Below, piece after piece: positions 45,690 to 57,057 of a stretch of 64,000 nt of DNA (its first letter is position 1; every line of letters begins with the position of its first letter). The position numbers and the translations under genes are program-made. The stretch spans positions 1 through 64,000 of the forward strand of contig JAKSZP010017483.1 in assembly GCA_022478985.1 (NCBI GenBank), read 5' to 3'. The DNA is from Massospora cicadina (Eukaryota; Entomophthoromycota; Entomophthoromycetes; Entomophthorales; Entomophthoraceae). The notes beneath the pieces are model-generated. The model made no database searches. It had not been told where the DNA came from and worked only from the letters and a program-made list of their open reading frames with translations.

Positions 45690-46285
45690 TAATAAAATCA
45701 AAAAGGATAAATTAGCTAACACATCACAAGACCTCCTCAAAGAGGTCCAAACACAGGTTCTCCCAGGTCAACATAAAAAAACTTAAAAATGACTATGGGG
45801 TTTAATAGGGAAGACTAACAAGAAACGTTGGTCTCAAACAAAAAAAATATAATTAAGCCAACTTGGGGGAATAATGGATCGGCGAAAGTGGTACCAAGCA
45901 TTGGTGCACTAATAGATGCATGCTTCCATCTGAAAGGGTAACATATTTTAAGATTGACCTTACACAAGTGTTCAATTGAAGTTGAACCTGACCTGAGCTC
46001 ACAATCTCACAAATAGAAAGGGTTTTGAACCCCTATTCACTGATTAACCAAATCAAGCTGTCATCATTTAAAATAAAACTTATCTGTTTTAGCACGAGAG
46101 CCAAAACAGGGGGATGGGCTTTAGACACCTCACTTGTACCAACCTAGGCGTACCTAGCCTGTACCCAGTGTTGATCCAAGGTGTGCTCAAGGTCAGGAGG
46201 GTCCTGCAATTTTAACTTTTGACCTCCTGCCTACCAGCCTTGTCCCTGCTGTTGGTGCCCTCAATAATGTCAATTAAACATGACA
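45690..46285 (-). repeat. 5' LTR of element F, outer part
   Basis: It matches 26200-26792, beginning AATAAAATCAAAAAGGATAA and ending TGACA. Confidence 0.88.
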
Positions 46286-46978
46286 AAAATTGCTTTGGTG
46301 GGAATCTATTTGATTCACCTTCTACCCCACCTGATGCATGCCAAAGCATGGCGCTGATGGAGATGGCCACCACAACCACCTGCTTCAATGAACCCAACTA
46401 GTGTACAATGTGGAATGGTTAAAGAAACAGGATCTAAGGCGGCACAGAATACCACATTAAAATTTCTAATGGAAGTCTGAGCCCAGGAGCATGACCCAGA
46501 AAGCTTTAAAAAAAGAAACCAGATCAGATTCCTCTGTGCCCAACATGAATACTGTAGAAGATGAGGCAAATACGAAACCAGTGTCTGAACCACTTATAAC
46601 ATCAATATAATCAGGGGAGTACAAACTCCAGCTTGGTTGTCTGTGCAAAAATTCGCGCACTCAACAATGGGAATCCCCTTCCACTGTGTCCAAAATAGCT
46701 ATTCTCCACTGGGCATCCATAAGGGAGGAGAAAGCTGCCATATGGGCTGAAAACTGCGCCTGCAACTCCACCAAGGCGTCCAAAACCAGATTCACTACCT
46801 CCACAGAAGGGGTGTATGAACCCACCCCCTGGAGCTGAATGAGACTGGGACTTAATCATATGGAAGAAATAATGGGTCAGGACTTAATACCATGTAGAAA
46901 CACCTGATGAACATACCAACTGACCATACAAAGAGAATAAAGCTAAACACCAAGGATAAGTAAATGTTGTATGACAAT
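46286..46978. other. Older flanking sequence between F and G
   Basis: By the nesting logic this was once adjacent to 25907 on one side and to about 54541 on the other. Open stretches on both strands (minus 46466-46660 and 46611-46859; plus around 46590-46840) look protein-like, but I recognise no domain. Confidence 0.45.
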
Positions 46979-48124
46979 TGTAAAAACTTACGTAAGCTGT
47001 TATTATTGGCAAGAAACCCAGTAACCTTTTTACTGCACAGGTTCAGTTTCCTCGTGCACTTCGTCATGTTGTATATAATGAATAATTGATCAATAATATT
47101 ATGGAGACTATTATCCTTAGTTGAGTATGAATTATATTTAAACCCAATGCTCGGCCAGTATTCCTGGTTAGATACTTGTGATGTCATACTCGTAGGGGTT
47201 CATTCCCTTCCTCTTGTCCACCTGATCTTTGCTGAGATACCCCGGTGACAGTCTCTCTTGGCCAAACACACAGTCAGAAGCTATCCCTGATTGTGGCTCC
47301 CTCTTCTTTAGATCCCCTCTCTGATATTTACTCTTCTCTCTGAAAAGTCTTACAATTATTGCCCTATGCAATAATATCCATGAGACAGAACAGCACAATG
47401 GAAGCTGATGATAGTTTAACTATATAATTAATGGATAATAATACTGTTCTTGTAAATACTGTTTTTGACTATTTGACTTTTTTTTATTATAGTAAATCCT
47501 AGGGGATATATATAGTGGGGAATTCAGCTGTCTAACCTTTGGTTGCCACCTCTTCAATGAAATGGCAGCCGTTGCCATTAAATCACACATCCTTGTCTTG
47601 GCAGCGATGGTCTTCACCATCCTGGCCTAGGATTCTGTCATTGGACATCTTAAAGACCTAAAACATAAAGAGTCAGAAACATATCCCTAACGTTTTCATC
47701 TTGATCCAAGCGAACCAACCATATTTGGCTAGTGACTTGCTTAGGTAATAAGAATTTTACCCATTATGGCAGGTCACTCACCAACCGATCAATTCACTAG
47801 TTGCAGGCGGCATCACTCACCTTGTAACTTGCTATTCATTCCAAATCAGTCAGTGATGAAACCTGATTGATCCCAATTAGTACACCTGATAGTTAATCAC
47901 TATCAGATGCCCCTTTTTCATCGGTAATTCCACCTAATGAAATCTTAAGTATTTTTCCGTATTAATCCCCAATGGATACAACCATGCAATTATCACAAAA
48001 TCCCCCAAACATAGTTACTCCAAATCTTGGGCCAACCAATTTCCGATTCACTTCACCTTAGGGAATTTCCCCTAGTGATACCAGGTAATCTAGCAGGCTG
48101 GGAATATGGGCAAAAACCCCAACA
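46979..48124 (-). repeat. 3' LTR of element G
   Basis: On the minus strand it begins TGTTGGGGTTTTTGCCC, after the purine tract CAAGAGGGGGATG (48125-48140), and ends TTTTTACA. It matches 53356-54543 and 61293-62436. Confidence 0.9.
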
Positions 48125-49100
48125 CATCCCCCTCTTGCCTAGATTTCCAGCGAGAAAATGACTGGGGCATGAGTACATGACTTTGGACACTTGGTCAAAT
48201 ACTTCATTGGTTCAAGTGGAGTACACTCATCAATACTCACACTGCTCGGGACAACCTTCAGCATATGTCATTCTTCCTCTTCCTCCTCTCTACCTCCTTC
48301 TCAGAGCGCGGTCCCCACAATCTACTGTTGTGCTGGGCTAATCGATTTACTTGTGACGATATTAGTCCCAGGATCCATTTTTCCAACCATTAGGGTATAT
48401 GACCCGCTGTCAGATTCAGGATTCTTGGTCTGGCATCCTTGATTTCCTGATTTTCTACTCGTCCTAGACAGGAGACTCTTGCCATCGATGTTTGTTTCTC
48501 AGCTCAATTAGAAACTTATTTCTTATTCGCCCTTGTTATTTCTCTCATAACCTCTTGGCTTAGGTCAATCCTAATTCTTCTCTTGGAGAGCTTATCCCAT
48601 TAATTTTGAGATTAATTTCTCCAAAATTGGAGCCTAATGGATTGTAGAGTGCTTAATGTCAATTTCCATATAATCTGACATCCCCCTCTCATCCAGCTCA
48701 TATGTCAAATTCCAAGTTGTGATACCAGCAGCATCTGAACAATTTTCTGATCAAGACCTCCATCTCTTCCAGAAGATGAGTCAGGATGCTCAGCAGACCT
48801 CTTCTATGGTCCTTCCAGGACTCATACGCCTAGTCTGACGCCAGTGGCTAGTCCTTCCGTCAAATACCTGAAATGGTAACTAATCCCTCTGAAACCAGGC
48901 TGTCTATCATTTTAAACAACTCTTGGCTGATTAGTCCTCTGCTGTCAACTCTTGTGCTCATTGTCAGCGGTCCCATCACGTCGATGGACACCATGTGCCA
49001 GGAATTTCAAGTGTGGACCAGTCAGTATCCAGTTGTATTCTTATGTGGTTTGTGCAGCTGGCACTCTTCGCAACAAGCTAGATAATCAGCAACATCATAG
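48125..49100 (-). pseudogene. Integrase region of element G, core largely missing
   Basis: The minus strand reads a zinc-binding part (AAHKVVGHGCLRK, 49140-49200, then a CQLH-type Cys pair near 49060) and the first catalytic block SIDVMGPLT (48955-48990). Beyond that the D-35-E region cannot be read and the sequence passes to a C-terminal-like part within a few hundred bases. H has the same layout, so a shared internal deletion is likely. Confidence 0.7.
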
Positions 49101-50160
49101 TTGATGGATTCCCAGTAATAGTACTGGTAATATGATCAGATGTTTTCCTCAGGCATCCATGCCCAACAACCTTGTGAGCTGCTTGTACTATCGCTGCTCT
49201 TTCTGACAGTTTTGGGAACAATAACTGCTTCCCATTGATCATCTTGTATACTTGTCCATCCTTGGTCTCGGTGTTTTCCATCACCTTCCAAAGTTCACCT
49301 TGGATTTCTCGGGGCTCATCCCCAATTTTTCCTTCAACCATTCTCTGGAATAGCTCATCCGCCTGTGGGTATACCATCTGGACCATTGGCAACCACGATG
49401 AGCCATCCGCGTTCTGATGAGTAGCCCCCACTCAGTGGACAATATCACAATCATAAGCCTGAATCTTAAAAGCCCATCGGGCCAGTCATCCTTCCAGCTC
49501 TCTTAAATTGTGCAGCTAATGCAGCAAAGAGTGGTCCATTAATACCTTAAAGTGCAAAACATGGACGTACACCTGAAACTGCTTGCATGCGTAAATGACC
49601 GCAAGGCATTCATGCTCAGTCATGGTGTAGTTCCTCTCAGCAGCTGAGAGTGTCCAGCTCACATATGCCACTGGATGCTCATCCCCAAGTTCGTCTACTT
49701 GGCTCAGTACAGCGCCAATCACTATCAATGAAGCATTGGTTTAAATAGTAAACTCCCAATCGAAATTCAGATATTTCAGAATTAGCAAATCTATCAAATA
49801 TTGGCGTAACTCATCAAAGGAGTCCTGGGCCTCTTCATTCCATATAAATTCTTTTTTCGGATCCTTTAATAAATGGAATAATGGCTTGGCTATTCAGGAA
49901 AAGTCCCAAATAAACTATCTGTAGTATTTGACCATCCCATGGAACAATTGGATGTCTCAGACACTCTTTGGTACAGCCATATGTTCTATAGCTGCTATCT
50001 TCTGGGTTTGCGGCTGCAATCCAAATGAGTTGATTACGAATCCCAGGTATTCCAACTCTTATTTAAAGATTTGGCACTTCCTTGGCTTGATCTTCAAGTT
50101 AGCCGAAGACAGTCTCTTAAATACTTCTTCCAAGTGGCTCAAGTGATTAGTATACGTCGA
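49078..50160 (-). pseudogene. RNase H and spacer of element G
   Basis: Open stretches 49516-49728 (VIGAVLSQVDELGDEHPVAYV, MTEHECLAVIYACKQF) and 49078-49431 (spacer, then zinc-binding start). A frameshift lies near 49500 and an Asp-to-Asn change (TNASL) at the first RNase H block near 49735. Confidence 0.85.
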
Positions 50161-50900
50161 CTGAACATGTTGATATCATCCAGATATATCAGGACGCATG
50201 ACAACTTCAAGTCGCTTAATATCGCATCCATGGCCTTCTGAAACGTTGCAGGCACATTGCATAAACCCTGGGGCATCTCCGTCAGTTGATATAGCCCCTG
50301 AACGGTGATAATCGCGCATTTTTCCTGGTCTTCCTTTGGAAAGTTGATCTGCTAATATCACAAAATCAGATCCATCACGGAGAAATACTTCACTTTTCCT
50401 AAATGATCTAGCGCGTTGTCAATCCTCAGTAGGGGATACAAATCCTTCTTCATAAATTTTGCTCAGCCTTCAGTAGTCAATCACAACCTAGTTGGATCCA
50501 CCCTTCTTCTTCATGATCAGAACTGGACTTGTCCAGGGACTTGATGATGGAATAGAAGCCCATGCTTCACTAGTTTGCTGATTTCATCCTCCACTTACCG
50601 CTTCAGTAGCTTTCAATCTTCATATCTGTCTCATCCTTTTAAGTAAATTTCCCCGGTGTCAACCTTGTGGATCACATCTCGTGCGCATCCCAAATTGTGG
50701 TCATCCTGAGCGAACACTTCCTGATACTTTTTAAATAGTTCAAGCACCTCCTCTTTCTGGCCTTCTGACAGATCAACGAGCTGCTATCAATTAACCAATA
50801 GGTTGATACTTTCAGTTACCCCAGCTGGTAATCACATTTCATCAAGAGACCCAAAATCATGGAATCTTCTTAATTCAGCTATCAGGATTAGATGAACAAA
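50161..50900 (-). pseudogene. Reverse transcriptase of element G
   Basis: The minus strand reads TSPVLIMKKKGGSN-like fingers near 50510-50540, YPLLRIDNAL near 50410-50440, CAIITVQGLYQLT near 50290-50320 and DLKLSCVLIYLDDINM. The YLDD box at 50175-50186 is intact, unlike in A, B and E. Single-base shifts separate the blocks. Confidence 0.85.
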
Positions 50901-51640
50901 TGTGATGATCTATTTCTCTTGATCTTCATCAGTTTTTCACTCAAATTTGCCAGGTGAACTCGATTTTCTCCGTGGCCCAGCATTATTATCCCAGGAGCCA
51001 CCCATGGCTCCACTCTGGACTTCTTCTAGGGGCTTCTGACTTCTCCATACAACAGCTCAGAAATCTCCAATGTCAACCCTGTATTGACTATCATCTGCAA
51101 TCCGGCTATTATGGTCCGCTCATTCTTGATCCTTAGTGGAATTCCCCAGTTCTCTAGGATTTCCACCTTAATTTTGCGTCGCTTTCTACCAACTAATTCG
51201 TACTGAATCGGGACAATTCTGTCATTGTATATTAGATTGATGAAGTTGTTTCTCCAATTTAGTGGAGCTTCACCATCCTTCTGATATACAAATGATAACG
51301 TCTGACTCAATATGGTCAACATATTATCCTCAAAGTTACATTTAACTCCATATTTTTGCAGAAACTCTGTTCTGATCAGAATGTCATAGTTTTGGTTTGC
51401 CAAATCTATTGCTGGTGCAAATACCATCAACGACCTGAATCATAGTGGCAGAGCGCTATATGCTCCACAGGAGATGGTGGTGTTTGGCCCAGCTGTCCCA
51501 TATTCCTTCTTATGCTCCAAGTCTGGAGAGATCTTCATCCTCTTTACCAGCTTAGTTTTAGACAATATTGATGGGCACTCCACTGTCAACGATCGCCCTC
51601 ACCCTCGCTTGATTCACTTGTATGTCTATATAAGTACACT
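50901..51640 (-). pseudogene. Protease and linker of element G
   Basis: The minus strand reads AIVDSGVPINIV with DSG at 51580-51588. The 134-residue stretch 51026-51430 holds the second protease block (NYDILIRTEFLQKYGV) and the linker. Confidence 0.82.
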
Positions 51641-53334
51641 CAGAGTATTATAATATATTGTTTACTGAGTGAATGGCGGCATTATTAGCTGAATCTAGGG
51701 TGTGAATAATTTGTGCCAATAAATCAGGATAAGATTCCTTTATCATGCTGAGAGAGATTGACAGATAAGCCTCATCTAAATGGATGTCAGATAATTTTTA
51801 TGGATTCCCAGTGGTCAGATCTTATCTGCCAGTTGTCGGGCGTACGGCTGGGCAACTTCCTTGATTATCTTGGGGTCAATTCTCTTTGCCTCAGCTCTGG
51901 TCACAGCATTTACATCCATATTGACCACTTGATACAGCTGATCCTTCTTGTCATCTACAAACGGATCACTAATATCAATTTCTTCATTCATAATGTTGGG
52001 AGGAACAAGTTTCTCTGCAGTTCTAGACTGTTACCCGTCTAGGCCGTGGGCCTTTTTCCTGAATCCTTAGTGGCTGCTGATTCTTTGTCCTGGACCACGT
52101 TGATCTGATCCTTCAGCTTTTTGCAGTGCACGGCTAAATGTCCTTTCCCACCACTCTGATAGATACATTTTCCTTCTTGTTTAATTGTCTAAATTCTTTG
52201 GACTTATTTCCTGGCATGGTTCAACTAGTCGCCTCTTTAGCTCCTTTGTTTCCCTTTGTGGGATTCAGATTTTGTACCAGATTGGACTTGAAACTTCTAT
52301 TTGGGGCATCAAATGTCGCTCCCAAAATCTTAAGTTATCTACCATTTGTGAGGTAGATATTTCTGTCAAGAACATGGAAGACATCATGTGATGCAAATCG
52401 CAATAGGGCCAAAGGGCCAATTGTAAGGCGATACTAGCATCAAAGTTGTCCAATACTTTCGCTCTGGCCAGAATCTGCGACTCCTAGTAAAACTGATCTG
52501 CGAAGCTAGCTAGAGACTCATCTTTATGGAACTGGATTCCCATAAATTCTTGCTTGTGTTTCGACATATGTGTCAGACTCCTGAACTCTTTCATGATGGC
52601 CGCCTTTGCCTCAGCATACAACCAGCTGTCCCCCTCCAGGTGAGATAACATTAAGTTTTGACAGTCAGTGTCTAGGCAATCAATGACCAACAAAACCCTT
52701 TTGACGATCCTAGTAGCCATTAATGGTCATGTCAAACAGTCATAAAAATGCTGAGGCGTTATCCCGATGGAACTTTGTCAATTTTGGTGTTGCCCTAAAT
52801 TCCTCCGAGTTATTTCTGGCCAATTCTCTCAGTTAAGCTACTCGGCTAACTTAAGAAGTGACTTCAGGCATCATCTCCAAAATGGCATTAAAAGTGGGAG
52901 GCATGTTCCTTGGGTTATTCAACTTCCAAACTATCGTGTGAGGACTTCTTTCTTTAACATAACTTTCCATATCAGGCTCACAAGCACATTTGTGAGCTTT
53001 AAGCTCCTCCGCTTGTTTGATTAATCTTTCTATATCTCCTCTGAAATTTCTTAAAATGAACGCAATCCGCTTCTCATTCCATTTTCAGGTATAAGACCTC
53101 TTGAACGAGGTCCCCTTCTTTCTTCTTCAACGAGTTTACTTTACTAAGTAACTTGTTCCCAAAGCTTGCTACATTCTCTATTCCTTCCTCCACCTTGGCG
53201 ACTCTTTCTTCCAAAGCCACAAACTCCCAATGGTCCACTGAGTTTAAGGCATTCTGGTTTACAGTGGCTAACTCGGTCCACAGTTTGTGTAGCTCTTCTA
53301 TGTATGACATTCTTATAGATTCTTCACTCAACTA
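51641..53334 (-). pseudogene. Gag of element G
   Basis: The minus strand starts in the stretch 53074-53331 (MSEESIRMSYIEELHKLW, then a coiled coil), which opens a few bases after the primer site. A capsid-like part (52484-52720, ESLASFADQFY) and a decayed knuckle (GGKGHLAVHC, near 52130-52160) follow. The SDPFVDDKKDQLYQVV block near 51930-51970 has a counterpart before the protease in other elements. Confidence 0.82.
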
Positions 53335-53352
53335 CCCCTGCAGTGAGCACCA
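53335..53352 (-). promoter_or_regulatory. Primer binding site of element G
   Basis: The minus strand reads TGGTGCTCACTGCAGGGG, three bases after the LTR end. Confidence 0.75.
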
Positions 53353-53355
53353 ACT

Positions 53356-54543
53356 TGTAAAAATTTACTTAAGTTGTTATTATCGGCAAGCAACCCAGTA
53401 ACCTTTTTACTGCACAGGTTAGTTTCCTCGTGCACTTTGTCACGTTGTATAGAATGAATTATTAATTGATAATAGTATGGAGACCCCCTCAGATTGGGAC
53501 CATCTAGTACTAAAAAATAGTATGGAGACTATTATCTGTTGTTTAGTATAAATTTAGATTTCATCCCAACGCTCAGCCAGTATTCCTGATTAAATACTCT
53601 GGATGTTGTACTTGTAGGGATTCGTTCCCTTCCTCTTGTCCACCCAATCTTCGCTGAGATACCCCGGTGATAGTCTCTTTGGCCCAGCACACAGTCAGCA
53701 GCTATCCCTGATTGTGGCTCCTTCTTCTCTAGATCCCCTCTCAGATCTTTACTCCTCTCTCTGAAAAGTCTTCCAATTATTGCCCTCTGCAATAGTATCC
53801 TTGAGACAGAACATCACAATGGAAGCTGAAGATAGTATAACTATTATGAATAGATAATATTACTATTCTCATAAATACTTTTTTGACTATTTGACTGTTT
53901 TTATTATAGTAAATCCTAGGGAATATATATAGTGGGGAATTCAGCTGCTAACCCTTGGTTGACACCTCTTCGATGAAATGGCAGCCATTGCCATTGAATC
54001 ACCCATCCTTGTCTTGGAAGCGATGGTCTTCCACATCCTGGCTAGGATTCCGTCATTGGACATCCTTGAGACATAAAACAGAAAGAGTTAGAAAACGTGT
54101 TCCTAATGTTTTCCTCTTGATCCAAGTGAACCAACCATATTTTGCTAGCGACCTGCTTAGGTAATGGGACTTATTACCCATTAAGGTAGGTCACTCACCA
54201 ACTGATTAATTTACTAGTTGCAGGCGGCATCACTCACCTTGCAACTTGCTATTCATTCCAAATCAGTCAGTGATGAAACCCTTCAATCCCAATTGGTACA
54301 CCTGATAGTTAATCACTATCAGATGACCCTATTTCGTCAGTAATTCCACCCGATGAGATCTTAAGTATTCATCTGGATTGATCCCTGATGGATATGACCA
54401 GGCAAATATCCCAAAATCCCCTGAACGTAGTTACTCCAAAACTTGGGCCAACCAATTTCTGATTCACTTCACCTCAGGGAATTTCCCCTGGTGATACCAG
54501 GTAATCTAGCAGGCTGGTAAAATGGGCAAAGATCCCATTAACA
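53356..54543 (-). repeat. 5' LTR of element G
   Basis: It matches 46979-48124 but is longer, mainly because of a 45-bp unit (32-bp insert plus duplicated target) at 53484-53528. Confidence 0.9.
53471..53528. mobile_element. Micro-insertion 1: 32-bp, severely truncated LINE/SINE-like end
   Basis: Insert 53484-53515 ends CCATCTAGTACTAAAA and is flanked by the 13-bp duplication AATAGTATGGAGA (53471-53483 and 53516-53528). The other two LTRs of this family (near 47100 and 61405) have an uninterrupted single copy, so the insertion is real. Confidence 0.85.
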
Positions 54544-56826
54544 ATACCATTGCGTCACCTACTTCTAGCAGAAGGGTTGAGATGTTGGAAACTAGTGGTC
54601 AGTCAATTATGTCATGGAGCTGACTGATAAAGTTGAGACTAGACTGCAAGTCAGGGTGAGTAAACACCCAGAATGCAAAACAGAATGCCGGAGGCATAGC
54701 CATCCATATGACCTGATATCTTACTATGAGGTAAACAATTGAGGGATTTTAAATAAAAGACACCTTTACCAACATACCCACTAGCAAACTCTCTGTTGCA
54801 GATGTGGCAGTCAGGTATCATTCTGCAGTTGTTTCTTTATACCCACAGGGAGCTTCAAATCCTCTCTGGCAACTCAGGTTTCTGACCACGTGGAAAGGTC
54901 ACAAAACTTTGTCTACTAAGGAGAAAGAATCTACTAAAGCAAGGTCAAATCATGATGCTATACAGCTTACAATGGGAGATAACCCCAGGAGGCCACTATA
55001 ATGGTATCCCCACTTGATGAGGGAGGGCAGCAGCTTTGCAATTATGGGCACTATGACCCAGTCAGAGTGTAGACTGGGAAACATGGCACCTATTGGGTAG
55101 AGGATAGCAGATAGAGAGTGTATTACAAAGTATAAAGTCTGCATGGAGATTTGTTTAATGAAACAAAATAGAAAATCAAACGACAAATGGTACCTGTAGA
55201 GAGGGGTTGTCTTAAGTGATGAGGATTGAGGAAATAAATAAAGTATGCATTAATCAATTGTAAATCAGACCCATTTAATTTCAGTGGATCAAAATTACAA
55301 AACCTTCACAACGCCAGATCAATCTTTTCCTGGCCAGCTGACTTTTGCACTTTTTTGATACAAATTATTCTCCAGTTGAGATTCCGCTTTGAAGATTGTT
55401 GATGTTACATCCAGCGGGTGACTGAGTGCACCCATTTTCTAGGCCACATATCGTTGGTCCCATTGGGTATTAAAAGGATTTAGTGCGACCAAAACTGATG
55501 GGGTTGGGATAACCTTTTCAAGTGGAAGGGAATCATATTGACTGGGTTTTTAAAACTGAGTGTACCGCAGATGACTCAATTAATCTGGGCCTCAAAGTAT
55601 CAATGTAAGTGAACCCCTTAATAGTTCCTGAGATTGCTGAGGGAGAGTATTGACCTCAAATTTTCAAATGGTGGTAGCTTTTTACCACTGACACCTCCAA
55701 ACACTCCCCCCAATTCGCTGCACCAGCTCTTGTGTGGTGAGATAGGAAGGTAAGGGGGCTATCCTGAGGGGTAGTCCATCACTGAACTCTCATCCACCAC
55801 ATGGGCTAAATCGCCATGTGACACAAGAGGGAAAGTCGCATTCTTAACCCCCTTCTTTGTCTAGAACAAAGATTTATCACAGTTGAGGCGCTGGGGTGCT
55901 TTTTTAGGGCTTACAGGCTCATTAACATTCTCAAAGATTCTTTATCTTGATGCTATATTGCTGGCCCTTTTGATTTGCATAAATAAAAATATTGATTCCT
56001 GTCAAAACTATGCACAAATTGTAAACTGACACTGTAACAATCCAAGGACTTTTACTTTAGAGAGCCCTGACACTGTGGAGTTGGACACCTCTGACACAGA
56101 GGTAATATAAGACTGCTAACATCGAACCACCCTTGGAGATGAACCAAAAAATCCATGCCCTTACTAAGAAAGTTCATCAGTTAATCATGCTGTTCCAAAG
56201 CAATTCCCTTACAAAAAACCCCAGTGCTTTAAAACAAACCAGCTGGGGCACCAATTCCATCATACGTTGAGCGCCCTGCTATATTGACAAGTTACCCATC
56301 CAAGTGGGTGTTGGCTTAATGGGGAAGTCAGCAGCCTTGGGCCACTCAACCTCAATCAAAACCATCTAACTTGCCTCCCATGGTTTGCCAGTCCACTTAC
56401 CTTCATGTTGAATACCAGTTTAGCTCAGGATTGAACATGTTTTGACTTGAAAAACAATGCGTCAAATTTAATATATGAACAATGCCTTAGTGGACAAACA
56501 AATCAATTAGTCTTAAATTTGAAGGAATAAGCTGCCAAGTAAAAAAAGAATCAAAGAATCCCTGAACCCCACCCCAACAACTAATTTTTGGAGAAGTTTA
56601 AGATCAATGATCTGTTGAATAAAAAACCCAAAAATGCCTAAAACCCAAGGAATACCCATAGAAGAGTATGCTGAAAATCCCCACACCCAATCAAATGATT
56701 AAGGCTACTCTTACCTATTTTTGTTGCCAACCGTTAAAGGAATTGAATAAGAATTCTAAGTCACAAACCCAAACCTTTCAGAAATAAGGTTTGATTATTC
56801 CTATTGTGCAATTCTAACCTGGCAAA
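54544..56826. other. 2.3 kb without identifiable element
   Basis: No LTR match and no retrotransposon domain. An open stretch at 54804-55001 (plus) follows an AG-ending pyrimidine run (CTCTGTTGCAG, 54792-54802), and a GTGAGT donor-like site lies at about 54656. These could mark a decayed intron, but no protein family is recognisable. 55200-56820 is AT-rich and featureless to me. Confidence 0.4.
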
Positions 56827-56839
56827 CCAGTTCAGAATT
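56827..56839. repeat. Target-site duplication of L4 (copy 1; copy 2 at 58771-58783)
   Basis: CCAGTTCAGAATT versus CCAGTTCAAAATT, one transition apart. Confidence 0.8.
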
Positions 56840-57057
56840 AAAAATTAATTTATTTGTGGTATGCCAACCTGGGGATGAACATTACCAAAACATAAACACC
56901 AAAACTAAACACACTTGAACAACATGAATCAACCGCCCAAAACGAGCAGCAAGACACACGAAATGAGAACATAACCACCCAGGTGGTACATGGGCGAGCC
57001 GCTTATCCTACCATGGTGAAAGGGTAAGGAGGTCAGGGGGCTCATCTGTGGTTCCTC

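Larger units (their letters stand above)
25908..46285 (-). mobile_element. Ty3/Gypsy retrotransposon F, split by LINE2 and element E
   Basis: The left LTR is 25908-26792 (885 bp) and the right LTR is 31027-31323 plus 45690-46285 (893 bp). Both have TGTCA...TGACA-type ends on the minus strand. Flanks AAAAC (25903-25907) and AAAAT (46286-46290) are a five-base duplication with one transition. The interior is only 4.2 kb. On the minus strand it reads gag remnant, protease, RT, RNase H, integrase and polypurine tract. The pol family differs from A/B/E. LINE2 sits in the 5' (right) LTR. Confidence 0.88.
46979..54543 (-). mobile_element. Ty3/Gypsy retrotransposon G with long LTRs
   Basis: The LTRs are 46979-48124 (1146 bp) and 53356-54543 (1188 bp). 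The interior of 5.2 kb reads gag, protease, RT, RNase H and part of integrase on the minus strand. The primer block differs by one base from that of A. A clean five-base duplication is not certain: ACAAT stands at 46974-46978 and again at 54541-54545, overlapping the right LTR end by three bases. Element H is a second member. The pol is related to A but distinct. Confidence 0.88.

Noticed and set aside
46979..54543. G inserted with a perfect ACAAT duplication
   Set aside because: ACAAT at the right overlaps the last three bases of the LTR (TTAACA end), so the border is ambiguous; reported as uncertain.
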